A stretch of DNA of 64,000 bases, taken from Cupriavidus oxalaticus. Lineage in GTDB: Bacteria; Pseudomonadota; Gammaproteobacteria; Burkholderiales; Burkholderiaceae. Of this stretch, positions 17,940 through 26,873 are shown piece by piece (the stretch's first letter is position 1; each line of letters starts with the position of its first letter). The notes under the pieces were generated by a model, which was not told the origin of the DNA, searched no databases, and worked only from the letters and a program-made list of their open reading frames with translations. Made by a program: the position numbers and the translations under genes. Location of the stretch: positions 62,001-126,000 of the forward strand of contig NZ_CP038636.1 of assembly GCF_004768545.1 (NCBI RefSeq), in the 5' to 3' direction.

Positions 17940-18932
17940 ATGGAGTCTTCCCTTGGCATCGGGCGCCGCCAGGCGCTGGGCCTGATCGCCGGCGTCATGC
18001 TGGGCACGCTGGCATCCGGCGCGCACGCCGCGACGTTCCCGGACAAGCCAATCCGTCTGGTGGTGGCATTCTCGGCGGGCGGACCGACCGACATCCTCGC
18101 CCGCGTGATCGCTCGCGATATGAGCACGCGGCTGGGTCAGCAGATCATCGTCGACAACCGTCCCGGCGCCGGTGGCAATATTGCCGCAGAGTTCGTGGCG
18201 AAAGCGCCGGCCGATGGCTACACGCTGCTGTACAACAGTTCGTCGATCGCGATTTCGCCGGCGCTGTTCAACAACACCAAACTCAATCCGGATCAGATCT
18301 TCGCGCCCGTTGGCTACGCGGCCACTGTGCCGCTGGTGTTGATCGTCAACGCCGAATCCCCGGTGAAGACGCCGGCCGATTTCATCAAGCTGCTGAAGGC
18401 CAGGCCGGGGCAGCTCAACTTCGGCTCGTCCGGCAACGGCACCATCGATCACCTGACCAGTGTGGTGTTTGCCGACAAGACCAAGACCAGGTTCAACCAC
18501 GTCCCCTACAAAGGCAATGCCGCGGCACTGCCGGACCTGCTTGCCGGACGCATCGATTTCATGATGTCGGGAAGCCTGAACGCGGTGCTGCCGTTCATCA
18601 AGGAAGGCAAGCTGCGCGCGGTCGCGGCCACTACGGCCAAACGAGTTTCGGTGCTGCCGGATGTGCCAACGCTGGCCGAGTCGGTCCTGCCGGGATTCGA
18701 TTCCGGCACCTGGCAAGGCATTGTGGCGCCAAAGGGCACGCCCACGCCGGTGGTCGAACGGCTCAACCGCGAGCTGAACGCCACGCTCAAGGCGCCCGAG
18801 GTGGTCAAGGCGCTGCAGGCGCAAGGCGCCGAGCCTACCGGCGGGACGCCCACCCAGTACCGTGACCTGATCCACGGCGAGTACGCCCGCTGGACCAAGG
18901 TGGTGAAAGACACCGGCGCGACGGCGAACTGA
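17940..18932 (+). CDS. Bug-family (TctC-like) receptor 3
   Basis: A 330-residue periplasmic receptor. The ATG at 17940 has GGAG six bases before it; in-frame TTG codons just upstream are less likely. Signal peptide includes RRQALGLIAGVMLGTLAS. Family signatures: FPDKPIRLVVAFSAGGPTDI, IIVDNRPGAGGNIAAEFVA, DGYTLLYNSSSIAI, VPTLAESVLPGFDSGTWQG. Its stop codon overlaps the next start by one base (TGATG), so it is translated together with the amidohydrolase, an arrangement that ties ligand recognition to that enzyme's pathway. No TctA/TctB genes accompany it. Confidence 0.92.
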   Translation: MESSLGIGRRQALGLIAGVMLGTLASGAHAATFPDKPIRLVVAFSAGGPTDILARVIARDMSTRLGQQIIVDNRPGAGGNIAAEFVAKAPADGYTLLYNSSSIAISPALFNNTKLNPDQIFAPVGYAATVPLVLIVNAESPVKTPADFIKLLKARPGQLNFGSSGNGTIDHLTSVVFADKTKTRFNHVPYKGNAAALPDLLAGRIDFMMSGSLNAVLPFIKEGKLRAVAATTAKRVSVLPDVPTLAESVLPGFDSGTWQGIVAPKGTPTPVVERLNRELNATLKAPEVVKALQAQGAEPTGGTPTQYRDLIHGEYARWTKVVKDTGATAN

Positions 18933-19771
18933 TGACATCCAGCGACGAAGCCAAGATGCGCGCCGCGCCGGCGGTGTGGGACTGCCACACGCATATCTAC
19001 GGACCCTATGACCGGCACCCGCTGCCCGACGGCGCCGTCTATGCGCCGCAGGCAGCACCGTTCGGTGCCTTGCGCGCCATGCACCGATCGCTCGGCATCA
19101 CGCACGGCGTGATTGTGCAGGCGGCCTGCTATGGCAGCGACCATAGCGCGCTGTTGGCCGCCCTCGATGCGGGAGAGGGAGCGTATCGCGGCATCGCCGT
19201 GATTGCGCCGGAGATGGACGAGGCGCTGCTGGCGCAGATGGCGGCTCGGGGCGTCAAGGGTGTGCGCATTGGCCTGATGAGCCATCTCGGCAATGCCTTT
19301 GACGCGGGGCGCGTGCGCGCGATGGTCGAGCGCATCCGGCCGTATGGCTGGCACGCGCTGGTCCATGGCACGCCGGAAGATGTGGTCCGGGCGGTCGAAG
19401 CCGTGGGCCATCTCGGCACCTCACTCGTCATCGACCATATGGCGCGGGTTGCGGTCTCCGAAGGCGGGCTGGCGCGCCAGCTCGAGAATGTCTGTGCGTT
19501 GCTGCGCAATGAATCGGTCTGGATCAAGGTCTCGGGCGTCGACCGCATCACTGCGGGTGACCTCGGGGCACCGCAGGCGCGCAGCGTACTGGAGCACTTG
19601 TTGGCGGCGGCACCCACCCGCGCAATCTGGGGCACGGACTGGCCGCATCCGAACCTTTCCTATCCGGTGCCGGACGACCGTGCGCTGCTCGCCTGGCTGC
19701 AAGCTGCGGCCGGCGATGACTCACTGCTGCGCGCCGTGTTGTCGGAGAACCCGTCCCGTCTCTACGGATAA
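18932..19771 (+). CDS. Amidohydrolase family 2 protein (2-pyrone-4,6-dicarboxylate-hydrolase-like)
   Basis: A 279-residue TIM-barrel metal hydrolase. Ligand and catalytic positions visible: WDCHTHIYGP (HxH), LVIDHMARV (His), and AIWGTDWPHPNLSYP (Asp). The domain layout and the GTDWPHPN motif match LigI-type lactonases and related amidohydrolase_2 enzymes, which open lactone rings of dicarboxylates. It overlaps the Bug receptor's stop by one base and is followed 29 bp later by an SMP-30 lactonase. Two possible lactonases next to a CMD-like protein argue for a lactone intermediate in this pathway. Confidence 0.87.
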   Translation: MTSSDEAKMRAAPAVWDCHTHIYGPYDRHPLPDGAVYAPQAAPFGALRAMHRSLGITHGVIVQAACYGSDHSALLAALDAGEGAYRGIAVIAPEMDEALLAQMAARGVKGVRIGLMSHLGNAFDAGRVRAMVERIRPYGWHALVHGTPEDVVRAVEAVGHLGTSLVIDHMARVAVSEGGLARQLENVCALLRNESVWIKVSGVDRITAGDLGAPQARSVLEHLLAAAPTRAIWGTDWPHPNLSYPVPDDRALLAWLQAAAGDDSLLRAVLSENPSRLYG

Positions 19772-19800
19772 CCCTCTTTCCGGATCCTCCGGTCTGAACG

Positions 19801-20760
19801 ATGACCATGCACTCTTTTCTTGCGCCGACCGAGCCGGTGCGCTATCCGGATGCGCGCGTCCAGGCACTGAGCCCGCGCTTCGAGAAATACCACCTGCCCC
19901 TTGCAGCGATCGATCGCATTGCCACCCGGTGCCGCTGGGCCGAAGGCCCGGTCTGGTTCGGGGATGGCCGCTACCTGCTGTGGAGCGATGTCCCGAACGA
20001 CCGGATCCTGCGCTGGGATGAGGAGACCGGTAACACCAGCGTCTTCCGTAGCCCGTCAAACCATGCCAACGGCAACACCCGCGACCGACAGGGGCGGCTG
20101 GTGACCTGCGAACATGTCGGCCGGCGCGTCACGCGCACCGAGTATGACGGCAGCATCACCGTGCTGGCGGACCGCTATGACGGGAAACCGCTGAATTCGC
20201 CCAATGACGTGGTGGTGAAGTCGGACGGCTCGATCTGGTTCACCGATCCGCCGTTCGGCATCGCCGGCTACTACCAGGGCGAGAAGGCGACTTCGGAACT
20301 GCCGGAGCGCATTTACCGTATCGATCCGGTCAGCGGCCGCCTTGAGATTGTCGCCGATGACGTCAGCGGGCCCAATGGCCTGGCATTCTCGCCTGACGAG
20401 GAAGTGCTGTATGTGATCGAGTCGCGCACGCGGCCGCGCCGCATCCGCGCTTTCCGGGTCAGCGAAGGTGGCCAGGCGCTGGGCGACAGCCGAGTACTGG
20501 TTGACGCCGGACCTGGCACCCCCGATGGCTTTCGCGTCGATATTGACGGCAACCTGTGGTGCGGCTGGGGCATGGGCACGCCCGAACTCGACGGCGTGCG
20601 GATCTTTGCCCCGGATGGCGAACCCCTCGGGCATATCAGCCTGCCAGAGCGCTGTGCCAACCTGTGTTTTGGCGGACGCCATCGCAACCGGCTGTTCATG
20701 GCGTCCTGCACTTCGATCTATACGCTCTATGTCAATACGCAAGGTGCGGCCGGCGGCTGA
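19801..20760 (+). CDS. SMP-30/gluconolactonase-family protein
   Basis: A 319-residue six-bladed beta-propeller of the SMP-30 family. The metal-ligand positions are visible in order: RWAEGPVWFGDGRYLLWSDV (Glu), SPNDVVVKSDGSIWFTDPPF (Asn), VSGPNGLAFSPDEEVLYVIE (Asn) and TPDGFRVDIDGNLWCG (Asp). Calcium- or zinc-dependent lactone hydrolysis is the usual activity. No signal peptide, so cytosolic. It lies in the 16497-21752 operon between a PDC-hydrolase-like protein and a Bug receptor. The lactone could be sugar-derived or a ring-cleavage lactone; context favours the latter. Confidence 0.9.
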   Translation: MTMHSFLAPTEPVRYPDARVQALSPRFEKYHLPLAAIDRIATRCRWAEGPVWFGDGRYLLWSDVPNDRILRWDEETGNTSVFRSPSNHANGNTRDRQGRLVTCEHVGRRVTRTEYDGSITVLADRYDGKPLNSPNDVVVKSDGSIWFTDPPFGIAGYYQGEKATSELPERIYRIDPVSGRLEIVADDVSGPNGLAFSPDEEVLYVIESRTRPRRIRAFRVSEGGQALGDSRVLVDAGPGTPDGFRVDIDGNLWCGWGMGTPELDGVRIFAPDGEPLGHISLPERCANLCFGGRHRNRLFMASCTSIYTLYVNTQGAAGG

Positions 20761-20792
20761 CCGCCAGCACCCACAGAAGGAGGCATTGCAAC

Positions 20793-21752
20793 ATGAGAAG
20801 GACTTTCCTGAAGGGTTCGCTGGCCACGATACTGGCGGTGTCATTCGGCCAGGCGGCCATGGCCGGCGACGTGGTGCGGATGGTGGTGGCGTTCCCCGCG
20901 GGCGGGCCGGCGGACGCGCTGGCGCGCGCGATGTCCAAGCAACTGGAGACGGAACTCAAGCGCACCGTCATCATCGACAACCGGCCCGGGGCCAACGGCG
21001 CCATTGCCGTCAGCGCTGTCACCAAGGGACCGGCGGATGGTTCCGTCTTCTTCCTGACCAGTGCCGGGGCCATTGTCATCAATCCGTCCCTGTACAAGAA
21101 CCTGTCGTACCGCCCTGACCGAGAGTTGATGCCGGTTTCGCTGGTGGTCACCACGCCGCAGGTCCTGGTGGTACCGCTGCAGTCGAAGATCGGCTCGGCG
21201 AAGGACCTGGTGGCGCAGCGCCGGGCCGGCCGTCCGGTGTCGCTGGCGTCATCCGGCATCGGCAGCATGCCGCACATGGCGATCGAGCTGTTCAAAGCCT
21301 CGACCTCGGCGGAGTTCCTGCACGTGGCGTACAAGGGCGCGGCACCAGCGATCACCGATACGATCGGCGGACAGGTGGATGCGTTCTTCGGCGATGCCTC
21401 GGGCCTCCTGCCGTTCATCGAGGGAAAAAAACTGAAGCCTGTCGCCGTGACCACGGCCAAACGCCTGCCATACCTGCCGGACGTGCCGACGCTGGATGAA
21501 AGCGGCATCAAGGGCGTCCATGCGGAGAACTGGTACGGCATGATGGTGCCCGCCGGCACGCCGCCAAAGGTTGTGCAGACGTTGAATGAGGCCATTCGCA
21601 AGACGTTGGAGAACAAGGACGTCAAGGCCAATCTGGCAAAGATGGGCCTGACACCGGCACCGTCTACTGCTTCGGAATTTGCAGGTCGGATCCGTGCGGA
21701 CGGGGACAAGTGGTCGAAGTTGATTGCGGAGCGGAACGTTAAGCCTGAGTAA
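20793..21752 (+). CDS. Bug-family (TctC-like) receptor 4
   Basis: A 319-residue periplasmic receptor. The ATG at 20793 follows AGAAGGAGG by about ten bases and starts the signal MRRTFLKGSLATILAVSFGQ; the frame is open upstream inside the SMP-30 gene but without function. Signatures: VVRMVVAFPAGGPADALARA, IIDNRPGANGAIAVSAV, VPTLDESGIKGVHAENWYG. It lacks the usual YPDKPI segment after the signal (GDVVRMVV instead), so it is slightly shorter at the front than its relatives. Last gene of the operon begun at 16497, closed by the terminator at 21840. Confidence 0.9.
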   Translation: MRRTFLKGSLATILAVSFGQAAMAGDVVRMVVAFPAGGPADALARAMSKQLETELKRTVIIDNRPGANGAIAVSAVTKGPADGSVFFLTSAGAIVINPSLYKNLSYRPDRELMPVSLVVTTPQVLVVPLQSKIGSAKDLVAQRRAGRPVSLASSGIGSMPHMAIELFKASTSAEFLHVAYKGAAPAITDTIGGQVDAFFGDASGLLPFIEGKKLKPVAVTTAKRLPYLPDVPTLDESGIKGVHAENWYGMMVPAGTPPKVVQTLNEAIRKTLENKDVKANLAKMGLTPAPSTASEFAGRIRADGDKWSKLIAERNVKPE

Positions 21753-21839
21753 TGTACTCGCCGGGTTCGGGTCCGGCGTCTGTTTGCAGTCCTACATTCC
21801 CCGGGCTGGCGATCTGGGACTGGTTTGGGGAATAGGGTT

Positions 21840-21880
21840 GGCCCTGCAGCGTTTGTGCGCTCTGCAGGGCCTCTTTTTTT
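21840..21880 (+). terminator. Rho-independent terminator
   Basis: A 10-bp perfect stem (GGCCCTGCAG pairing with CTGCAGGGCC), a 12-base loop, and a TCTTTTTTT tract immediately after. It closes the 16497-21752 operon and separates it from the next promoter. Confidence 0.85.
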
Positions 21881-21904
21881 CTGATAACTGTCCGCCGAAC
21901 CTAT

Positions 21905-21923
21905 AATTCCATGCAATGGAATT
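21905..21923. promoter_or_regulatory. 19-bp perfect palindromic operator before the Bug/enoyl-CoA operon
   Basis: AATTCCAT-GCA-ATGGAATT, with a TATAAT-like box (21902-21907) overlapping its left end, so a bound protein would block the promoter. A copy with two arm changes lies at 30339-30357, after the IclR gene at 29305. The form resembles IclR-family boxes, so that IclR protein is the best candidate. Inferred. Confidence 0.6.
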
Positions 21924-22034
21924 GTGGGGGTGTGGAATCGCCCGGCAAGCCCTAAGCTGTCTCTAACAAAGAAACGCGCCCGGTGCACGCAGTCTGATGG
22001 CCGCGGCGTTCCGACTTGTTCCAGGAGACAAAGC

Positions 22035-23030
22035 ATGCATCCGTTCTGTACCGGCTTCTTCCGCCGGCTTGCCAAGGCAGCCATCCCGTTCCTCATGGCC
22101 GCGGCAGCGCCCTTGCCCGCGCTCGCAGCCTTCCCCGACAAGCCGATCCGCATGGTGGTGCCGTTCGCCCCCGGCGGTGGCACGGACCTGGTGGCGCGTG
22201 CGATGGGCATTACCATGGGCGAGGACCTGGGCCAGCCCGTCATCGTCGATAACAAGCCGGGTGGCAGCACCATCATCGGCACCGATGCGGTGGCCAAGAG
22301 CGCGCCCGACGGGTACACGCTGGTGATGGCGACGATGGCCCACGCGGTTAACCCGAGCCTGCACAAGAAACTTCCGTTCGATACGGAGAAGGCGTTCGCG
22401 CCGGTGATGCTGGTGGGCCGCTCACCCAATGTGCTGGTGGTAAAGCCGGACAGCCCCATCAAGACCGTGCAGGACCTGATCGCGGCCGCCAGGGCCAAGC
22501 CGGGCAAGCTCAACTACGCCTCGCAAGGCGCCGGCACTTCGGCGCACCTGGCTGGCGAGTTGTTCAAGAAGATGGCCAAGGTCGACATGAACCACATTCC
22601 TTATCGCGGTGCCGGCCCGGCGATCACGGACCTGCTCGGCGGGCAGGTCGATGTGATGTTTGCCACGGCAGCCGCGGTCGCTCCGCACCTGGAGAGCGGC
22701 AAGCTGCGGGCGGTGGCGGTCACGACCGCACAGCGCTCGCAAGCGCCGGCGCTGAGCAAGGTGCCCACGATCGCGGAAAGCGGCGTGCCCAACTATGTAG
22801 CAGATAGCTGGTATGGCTTGTTCGTGCCGGCCGGCACGCCACCGGCGGTGATCACGCGGTTGAATGCCGCGGCCAAGAAGGCCGTGCACACCGACGCGTT
22901 CCGCAAGCGAGCCGAGCAGGAAGGGCTGGCCATCAGTGGTGGCACGCCAGACGAGTTCGGCCGCTACGTCAAGGCCGAGAGCCAGCGCTGGAGCAAGGTC
23001 ATCAAGGACGCCAACATCACGGCCGACTGA
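22035..23030 (+). CDS. Bug-family (TctC-like) receptor 5
   Basis: A 331-residue periplasmic receptor. The start at 22035 follows CAGGAGACAAAGC and gives a signal peptide ending PLPALAAFPDKP. Signatures: IRMVVPFAPGGGTDLVARAM, VIVDNKPGGSTIIGTDAVA, DGYTLVMATMAHAVNPS, VPTIAESGVPNYVADSWYG. It is the first gene of a second operon that continues with an enoyl-CoA hydratase, ADP-forming CoA ligase, alpha/beta hydrolase, MmgE/PrpD protein and another Bug receptor. The palindrome at 21905 stands 112 bp before its start. Confidence 0.92.
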   Translation: MHPFCTGFFRRLAKAAIPFLMAAAAPLPALAAFPDKPIRMVVPFAPGGGTDLVARAMGITMGEDLGQPVIVDNKPGGSTIIGTDAVAKSAPDGYTLVMATMAHAVNPSLHKKLPFDTEKAFAPVMLVGRSPNVLVVKPDSPIKTVQDLIAAARAKPGKLNYASQGAGTSAHLAGELFKKMAKVDMNHIPYRGAGPAITDLLGGQVDVMFATAAAVAPHLESGKLRAVAVTTAQRSQAPALSKVPTIAESGVPNYVADSWYGLFVPAGTPPAVITRLNAAAKKAVHTDAFRKRAEQEGLAISGGTPDEFGRYVKAESQRWSKVIKDANITAD

Positions 23031-23087
23031 GCTCGGCATACGTACCGAACAAATCGCACTGATCGCACCCGCAGAACTGGACAGGCC

Positions 23088-23882
23088 ATGGACAACTATT
23101 CCCTGATTGAACTGAAGATTGAATCCAGTATCGCGCTGCTCGCCTTTAACCGCCCCGACAAGCGCAATGCCATGAGCGACGACATGCGCTCGGAATTCAT
23201 CGATGCGCTGGAACGCGTGGCGGCGGACAAGGCGATCCGCGCCCTGGTGCTCACCGGCAACGGCAAGGGCTTTTGCGCCGGCGGCGACGTGGCCGGCATG
23301 CAGCGCCGCATGGAAGCGCCGCAGGGCGAGGTGGGCTTCAACGGCTGGAGCCGCCAGCAGCGGGTCCATCACACCGTCAAGCTGCTGCACACCATGCCCA
23401 AGCCCACCATCGCCGCGGTCAACGGTGCCGCGGCTGGGCTGGGTGCCGATACCGCGCTGTGCTGCGATTTCGTGCTGGCCTCCGAAGCGGCATCGTTCTC
23501 GTGGTCCTATATCAACCGGGGCCTGATCCCGGACGGGGGCGGCATGTATTTCCTGCCGCGCCGCGTGGGGCTGTCGGCGGCTAAGGAACTGGTCTTTACG
23601 GGCCGCAAGGTCGAGGCACAGGAGGCCAAGGCGCTTGGCATCGCCGACCGCCTGAGCAAGCCAGAAGCGCTGATTGGCGATGCGCTGACGTGGGCGGCAG
23701 AACTGAGCCAGGGCTCCACCACCGCGATCGCGCTGGGCAAGAGCATCATGAACCAGTCCTTTGAGTTGCCCGCCGACCAGGTCTTTGCCCAAGGCAGCCA
23801 GGCGCAAGGTATCTGCTACACCAGCAGCGAGCATCGCGAGTCCGTGCTGGCTTTTCTGAACAAGACTGCCACCAAGGCCTGA
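23088..23882 (+). CDS. Enoyl-CoA hydratase/isomerase-family protein
   Basis: A 264-residue crotonase-fold protein. The oxyanion-hole segments are visible: KRNAMSDDMRSEFIDALE, GNGKGFCAGGDVAGMQ and PTIAAVNGAAAGLGADTALC. At the second acidic catalytic position the sequence reads WSYINRGLIPDGGGMYFLPR, a pattern (IPDGGG) of the PaaG-like isomerase/hydratase group, where the Asp acts in isomerisation. Cytosolic. The start has no strong ribosome site. Together with the CoA ligase five bases downstream it handles an activated acid, but the chain or ring substrate is not determined. Confidence 0.9.
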   Translation: MDNYSLIELKIESSIALLAFNRPDKRNAMSDDMRSEFIDALERVAADKAIRALVLTGNGKGFCAGGDVAGMQRRMEAPQGEVGFNGWSRQQRVHHTVKLLHTMPKPTIAAVNGAAAGLGADTALCCDFVLASEAASFSWSYINRGLIPDGGGMYFLPRRVGLSAAKELVFTGRKVEAQEAKALGIADRLSKPEALIGDALTWAAELSQGSTTAIALGKSIMNQSFELPADQVFAQGSQAQGICYTSSEHRESVLAFLNKTATKA

Positions 23883-23886
23883 CACC

Positions 23887-25989
23887 ATGAATGCGATCCA
23901 ACGACTTGTCACGCCGCGCAGCGTTGCCGTGATCGGCGCTTCCGCCGATCCTGCAAAGACCGCCGGCCGCCCAGTTTCCTACCTGCGCAAGCATGGCTTC
24001 AGCGGGGCGATCTACCCGGTCAACCCCAAGGTCGAATCGATCGACGGGCTGCGCTGCTATCCCGACATTGCCTCGCTACCCGAAGTGCCCGACGTCGGCA
24101 TCGTGCTGCTGGGCGCCGAGCGTGCGCACCTGGCGGTGCGCGACCTGGCGGCGCGCGGCGCGGGCGCGGCCATCGTGCTGGCGAGCGGCTATACCGAGAC
24201 CGGTGCCGAAGGCGCGCGGCGCCAGGCCGAACTGATCGATGCGGCCGGCAGCATGCGCCTGCTCGGGCCCAATACCATCGGCCTGGTCAACCTGACCGAC
24301 AACATCCCGCTGTCGGCGAGCGGCGCGCTGGAAATGGACCAGTTCCCGGCCGGCAGCATCGGCGTGGTGTCGCAAAGCGGCGGCATCCTCGGGGCCTTGC
24401 TGTCGCGCGCCGCGGCGCGGGGCATTGGCCTGTCCAAACTGGTTTCCACCAGTAATGAAGTCGACCTCGACCTGGCCGACTTTATCGATTACCTGGCCGA
24501 TGACGAGGCCACCCGCGTGATCGCGCTGTATGTTGAGAGCGTGCGCAACCCGGAAACGTTCCGCCGTGCTGCCCTGAAGGCCGCGCGCGCTGGCAAGCCG
24601 GTGGTGGCGTTCAAGATCGGCCGCTCCGAGAGCGGCGCGCGCGCAGCGGTGTCGCATACGGGCGCGCTAGCCGGTGCGGATCGGATGTACGACGCGCTGT
24701 TCGAACAGGTCGGCGTGATTCGCGCGCAGACGTTCTCGGACCTCCTTGACATGCCCGCAGCCCTGGCTGCCGGCCGCAAACTCACCGGCAATCGCGTTGC
24801 GATCCTGACCTCGACCGGGGGCGCAGGCACGCTGGTCTCCGACAGCTTGGGCGTGGCCGGCTTCGAGACGCCGGCACCGGACGAGGCGACCGCGACGAAG
24901 CTGCGCGCGCTGCAGAAGGGCGACCACGCCGCGCTCGACCGCAACCCGATCGACGTCACCCTGGCCGGGCTGCAGCCTGACCTGCTCCGCGCCGCGATCC
25001 GCATCCTGCTCGAGAGCCCGAGCTATGACGCGGTGGCAGTGATCGTCGGCTCGTCCAGCCTGGCGATGCCGGACCTGATGGCCAATGCCATTCGCGACTG
25101 CCTGCCCGACAGCGACAAACCGGTGATTGCTTACGTGAGCCCGCATGCGCCCGAAGTCGCGTCGCTGCTGAATCGTCGTGGCGTGCCGGCGTTTTCCGCG
25201 CCGGAGGCGTGCACGGTGGCGATCGATGCGATGCTGCGTGCCGGCAAGCTCCGCGCGGTTGACGAAGCGGGCACCCCCACGCTGCCGTTGCCGGATCTCG
25301 GCGCCTATGGCACCGGTTCGATCGACGAAGCCGCGGCCAAGACCTTGTTCGCCGGTTTCGGCGTACCGGTCGCAAAGGAGGTGGTGGTTGCCGATGGCGT
25401 CGAGGCCACGGCGGCGGCGCAAGGCTTCAGCGGCAATGTCGTGCTGAAGATCCTGTCGGCCGAGATTACCCACAAGAGCGATGTCGGCGGCGTGGCCGTC
25501 AATGTCCCGCCGGCAGAGGTGGCAAGCCGGCTGGCAAGAATGGCGAGCGATGTGCAGTCGGCCACGGGGATCGCGCCCCAACGCTTCCTGGTGCAGGAAA
25601 TGGTCAAGGGCGGCGTCGAAGTGATTCTCGGCATGCACCGCGACGCGCTCGGCACCGCGATCCTGCTCGGCATGGGCGGCGTGACCGCGGAGCTGTTCGG
25701 CGATACCACGCTGCGTCTGCTGCCTGGCGAGGGGGGGCTGACCCGTGACGCCGCGCTGGCGATGATCGGACGCCTGAAGACCGCCCCATTGCTGCAGGGC
25801 TTCCGTGGCCGGCCGAAGGCGGATGTGGACGCGCTGGCCGAGGCGATCGTCGCCTTCTCGCGCATGGTCGCCACGCTTGGCGATCGGCTGGTCGAGGCCG
25901 AGATCAATCCCGTCTTCGTCCTGCCCGAAGGGCAGGGTGTGGTGGCCGCCGATGGCGTGGCGGTACTGGCGGGCGCCGACAAGCCCTGA
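23887..25989 (+). CDS. ADP-forming acyl-CoA synthetase (acetate--CoA ligase family)
   Basis: A 700-residue single-chain ADP-forming ligase. Order of domains: CoA-binding Rossmann domain (about 1-130, RSVAVIGASADPAKTAGRPV), two ligase_CoA flavodoxin-like domains (about 150-460) with the phospho-histidine segment AAVSHTGALAGADRMYDAL, and a C-terminal ATP-grasp domain (about 480-690; NVVLKILSAEITHKSDVGGV, EMVKGGVEVILGMHRD, LVEAEINPVFV). It converts an organic acid, CoA and ATP to acyl-CoA, ADP and phosphate. Starting four bases after the hydratase stop, it supplies that enzyme's substrate class. Some relatives also act as malonate or feruloyl ligases. Confidence 0.9.
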   Translation: MNAIQRLVTPRSVAVIGASADPAKTAGRPVSYLRKHGFSGAIYPVNPKVESIDGLRCYPDIASLPEVPDVGIVLLGAERAHLAVRDLAARGAGAAIVLASGYTETGAEGARRQAELIDAAGSMRLLGPNTIGLVNLTDNIPLSASGALEMDQFPAGSIGVVSQSGGILGALLSRAAARGIGLSKLVSTSNEVDLDLADFIDYLADDEATRVIALYVESVRNPETFRRAALKAARAGKPVVAFKIGRSESGARAAVSHTGALAGADRMYDALFEQVGVIRAQTFSDLLDMPAALAAGRKLTGNRVAILTSTGGAGTLVSDSLGVAGFETPAPDEATATKLRALQKGDHAALDRNPIDVTLAGLQPDLLRAAIRILLESPSYDAVAVIVGSSSLAMPDLMANAIRDCLPDSDKPVIAYVSPHAPEVASLLNRRGVPAFSAPEACTVAIDAMLRAGKLRAVDEAGTPTLPLPDLGAYGTGSIDEAAAKTLFAGFGVPVAKEVVVADGVEATAAAQGFSGNVVLKILSAEITHKSDVGGVAVNVPPAEVASRLARMASDVQSATGIAPQRFLVQEMVKGGVEVILGMHRDALGTAILLGMGGVTAELFGDTTLRLLPGEGGLTRDAALAMIGRLKTAPLLQGFRGRPKADVDALAEAIVAFSRMVATLGDRLVEAEINPVFVLPEGQGVVAADGVAVLAGADKP

Positions 25990-26001
25990 CGAGGCCCTGG
26001 C

Positions 26002-26861
26002 ATGTGCGGCGAGCGCGGCGGTACGTTGGTGACTTCGGTCGATGGCTGCGAGGTCATTTGGCGAAGCTTTGGCGATGGCCCGGCGACCGTGCTGCTGCAT
26101 GGTGGCCATGGCAACTGGCGGCACTGGACGCGCAATATCGGGCCGTTGTCCCGCAACCGCCGGCTGCTGGTGCCGGACATGCCGGGCTTGGCGATTCCGG
26201 TGCGGCGCCGCGCGCCGACCTGCCGGGACTCGTCGATGTCCTGGCCCGCTCGCTGGCCCGCTTATCGATGGACCAGTCGCTGAACCGTATTGACTTGGTG
26301 GGTTTTTCCTTTGGCGCGCTGGTGACGGCGCACCTTGCGACCCATGAGGGTCTTGGCGAAATCGAAGTCGGCCGCCTGGCATTGCTCGGGCCGGCCGGCC
26401 ACGGCGGTCCGCGCCGCATGACGCAGGCGCTGGTCGACTGGCGCCGCTGCCTCGATCCGCACGCGCTTGCCGCGGCGATGCGTCACAACCTGGCGGCATT
26501 CATGATCGCCGATCCGGCCGCCATCGACAGCGAAGCCGTGGCCATCCACACGCGTGCCTGTCGCGCGACGCGCTTCCATAGCAAGTCGATCTCGCGCGCG
26601 GGCGGATTGCAGCAGGCGCTTGCACACTTTCCCGGCCCGGTATTGATGATCTGGGGCGAAGCCGATGTGACCATGTCGCCGGCATCGATTGCCGGGATCG
26701 CCCGCGACTCGCGGGACGCGTCAGCCGGCGCGCCAGCAGTCAGGGTCCGCGTGGTGCCGGGCGCCGGGCATTGGGTCCAGTACGAGGCCCACCAACAAGT
26801 CAACGGGCTGCTGCAGGATTGGGTGCAGCAGTCCCCCCACATGCTGGCGCAGGCCGGCTGA
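26002..26861 (+). pseudogene. Alpha/beta hydrolase split by a -1 frameshift
   Basis: Two overlapping frames together make one hydrolase. From the ATG at 26002 the first frame gives TSVDGCEVIWRSFGDGPATV, LLHGGHGNW and LVPDMPGL; the second continues from about 26190 with GDSGAAPRADLPGLVDVLAR, then LVGFSFGALV (nucleophile Ser), LMIWGEADVTMSP (Asp) and VPGAGHWVQYE (His), stopping at 26861. The join falls in GGGCTTGGCGATTCC, where one missing base after CTT would restore the normal PGxGDS motif. The triad is complete, so this is either a recent inactivation or a sequencing error. It lies in the operon between the CoA ligase and MmgE/PrpD genes. Confidence 0.78.
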
Positions 26862-26873
26862 GGAGAACCCATC

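Noticed and set aside
20732..22513. 593-codon open frame on the minus strand
   Set aside because: It lies opposite two Bug genes and a terminator; such mirror frames are common in very GC-rich DNA. It has no domain or ribosome site.
22422..23912. 496-codon minus-strand frame
   Set aside because: Opposite the Bug receptor 5 and enoyl-CoA hydratase genes, both with clear family motifs on the plus strand.
24667..26499. 610-codon minus-strand frame
   Set aside because: Mirror of the ADP-forming CoA ligase and hydrolase; composition is Arg/His/Ala-rich with no family pattern.
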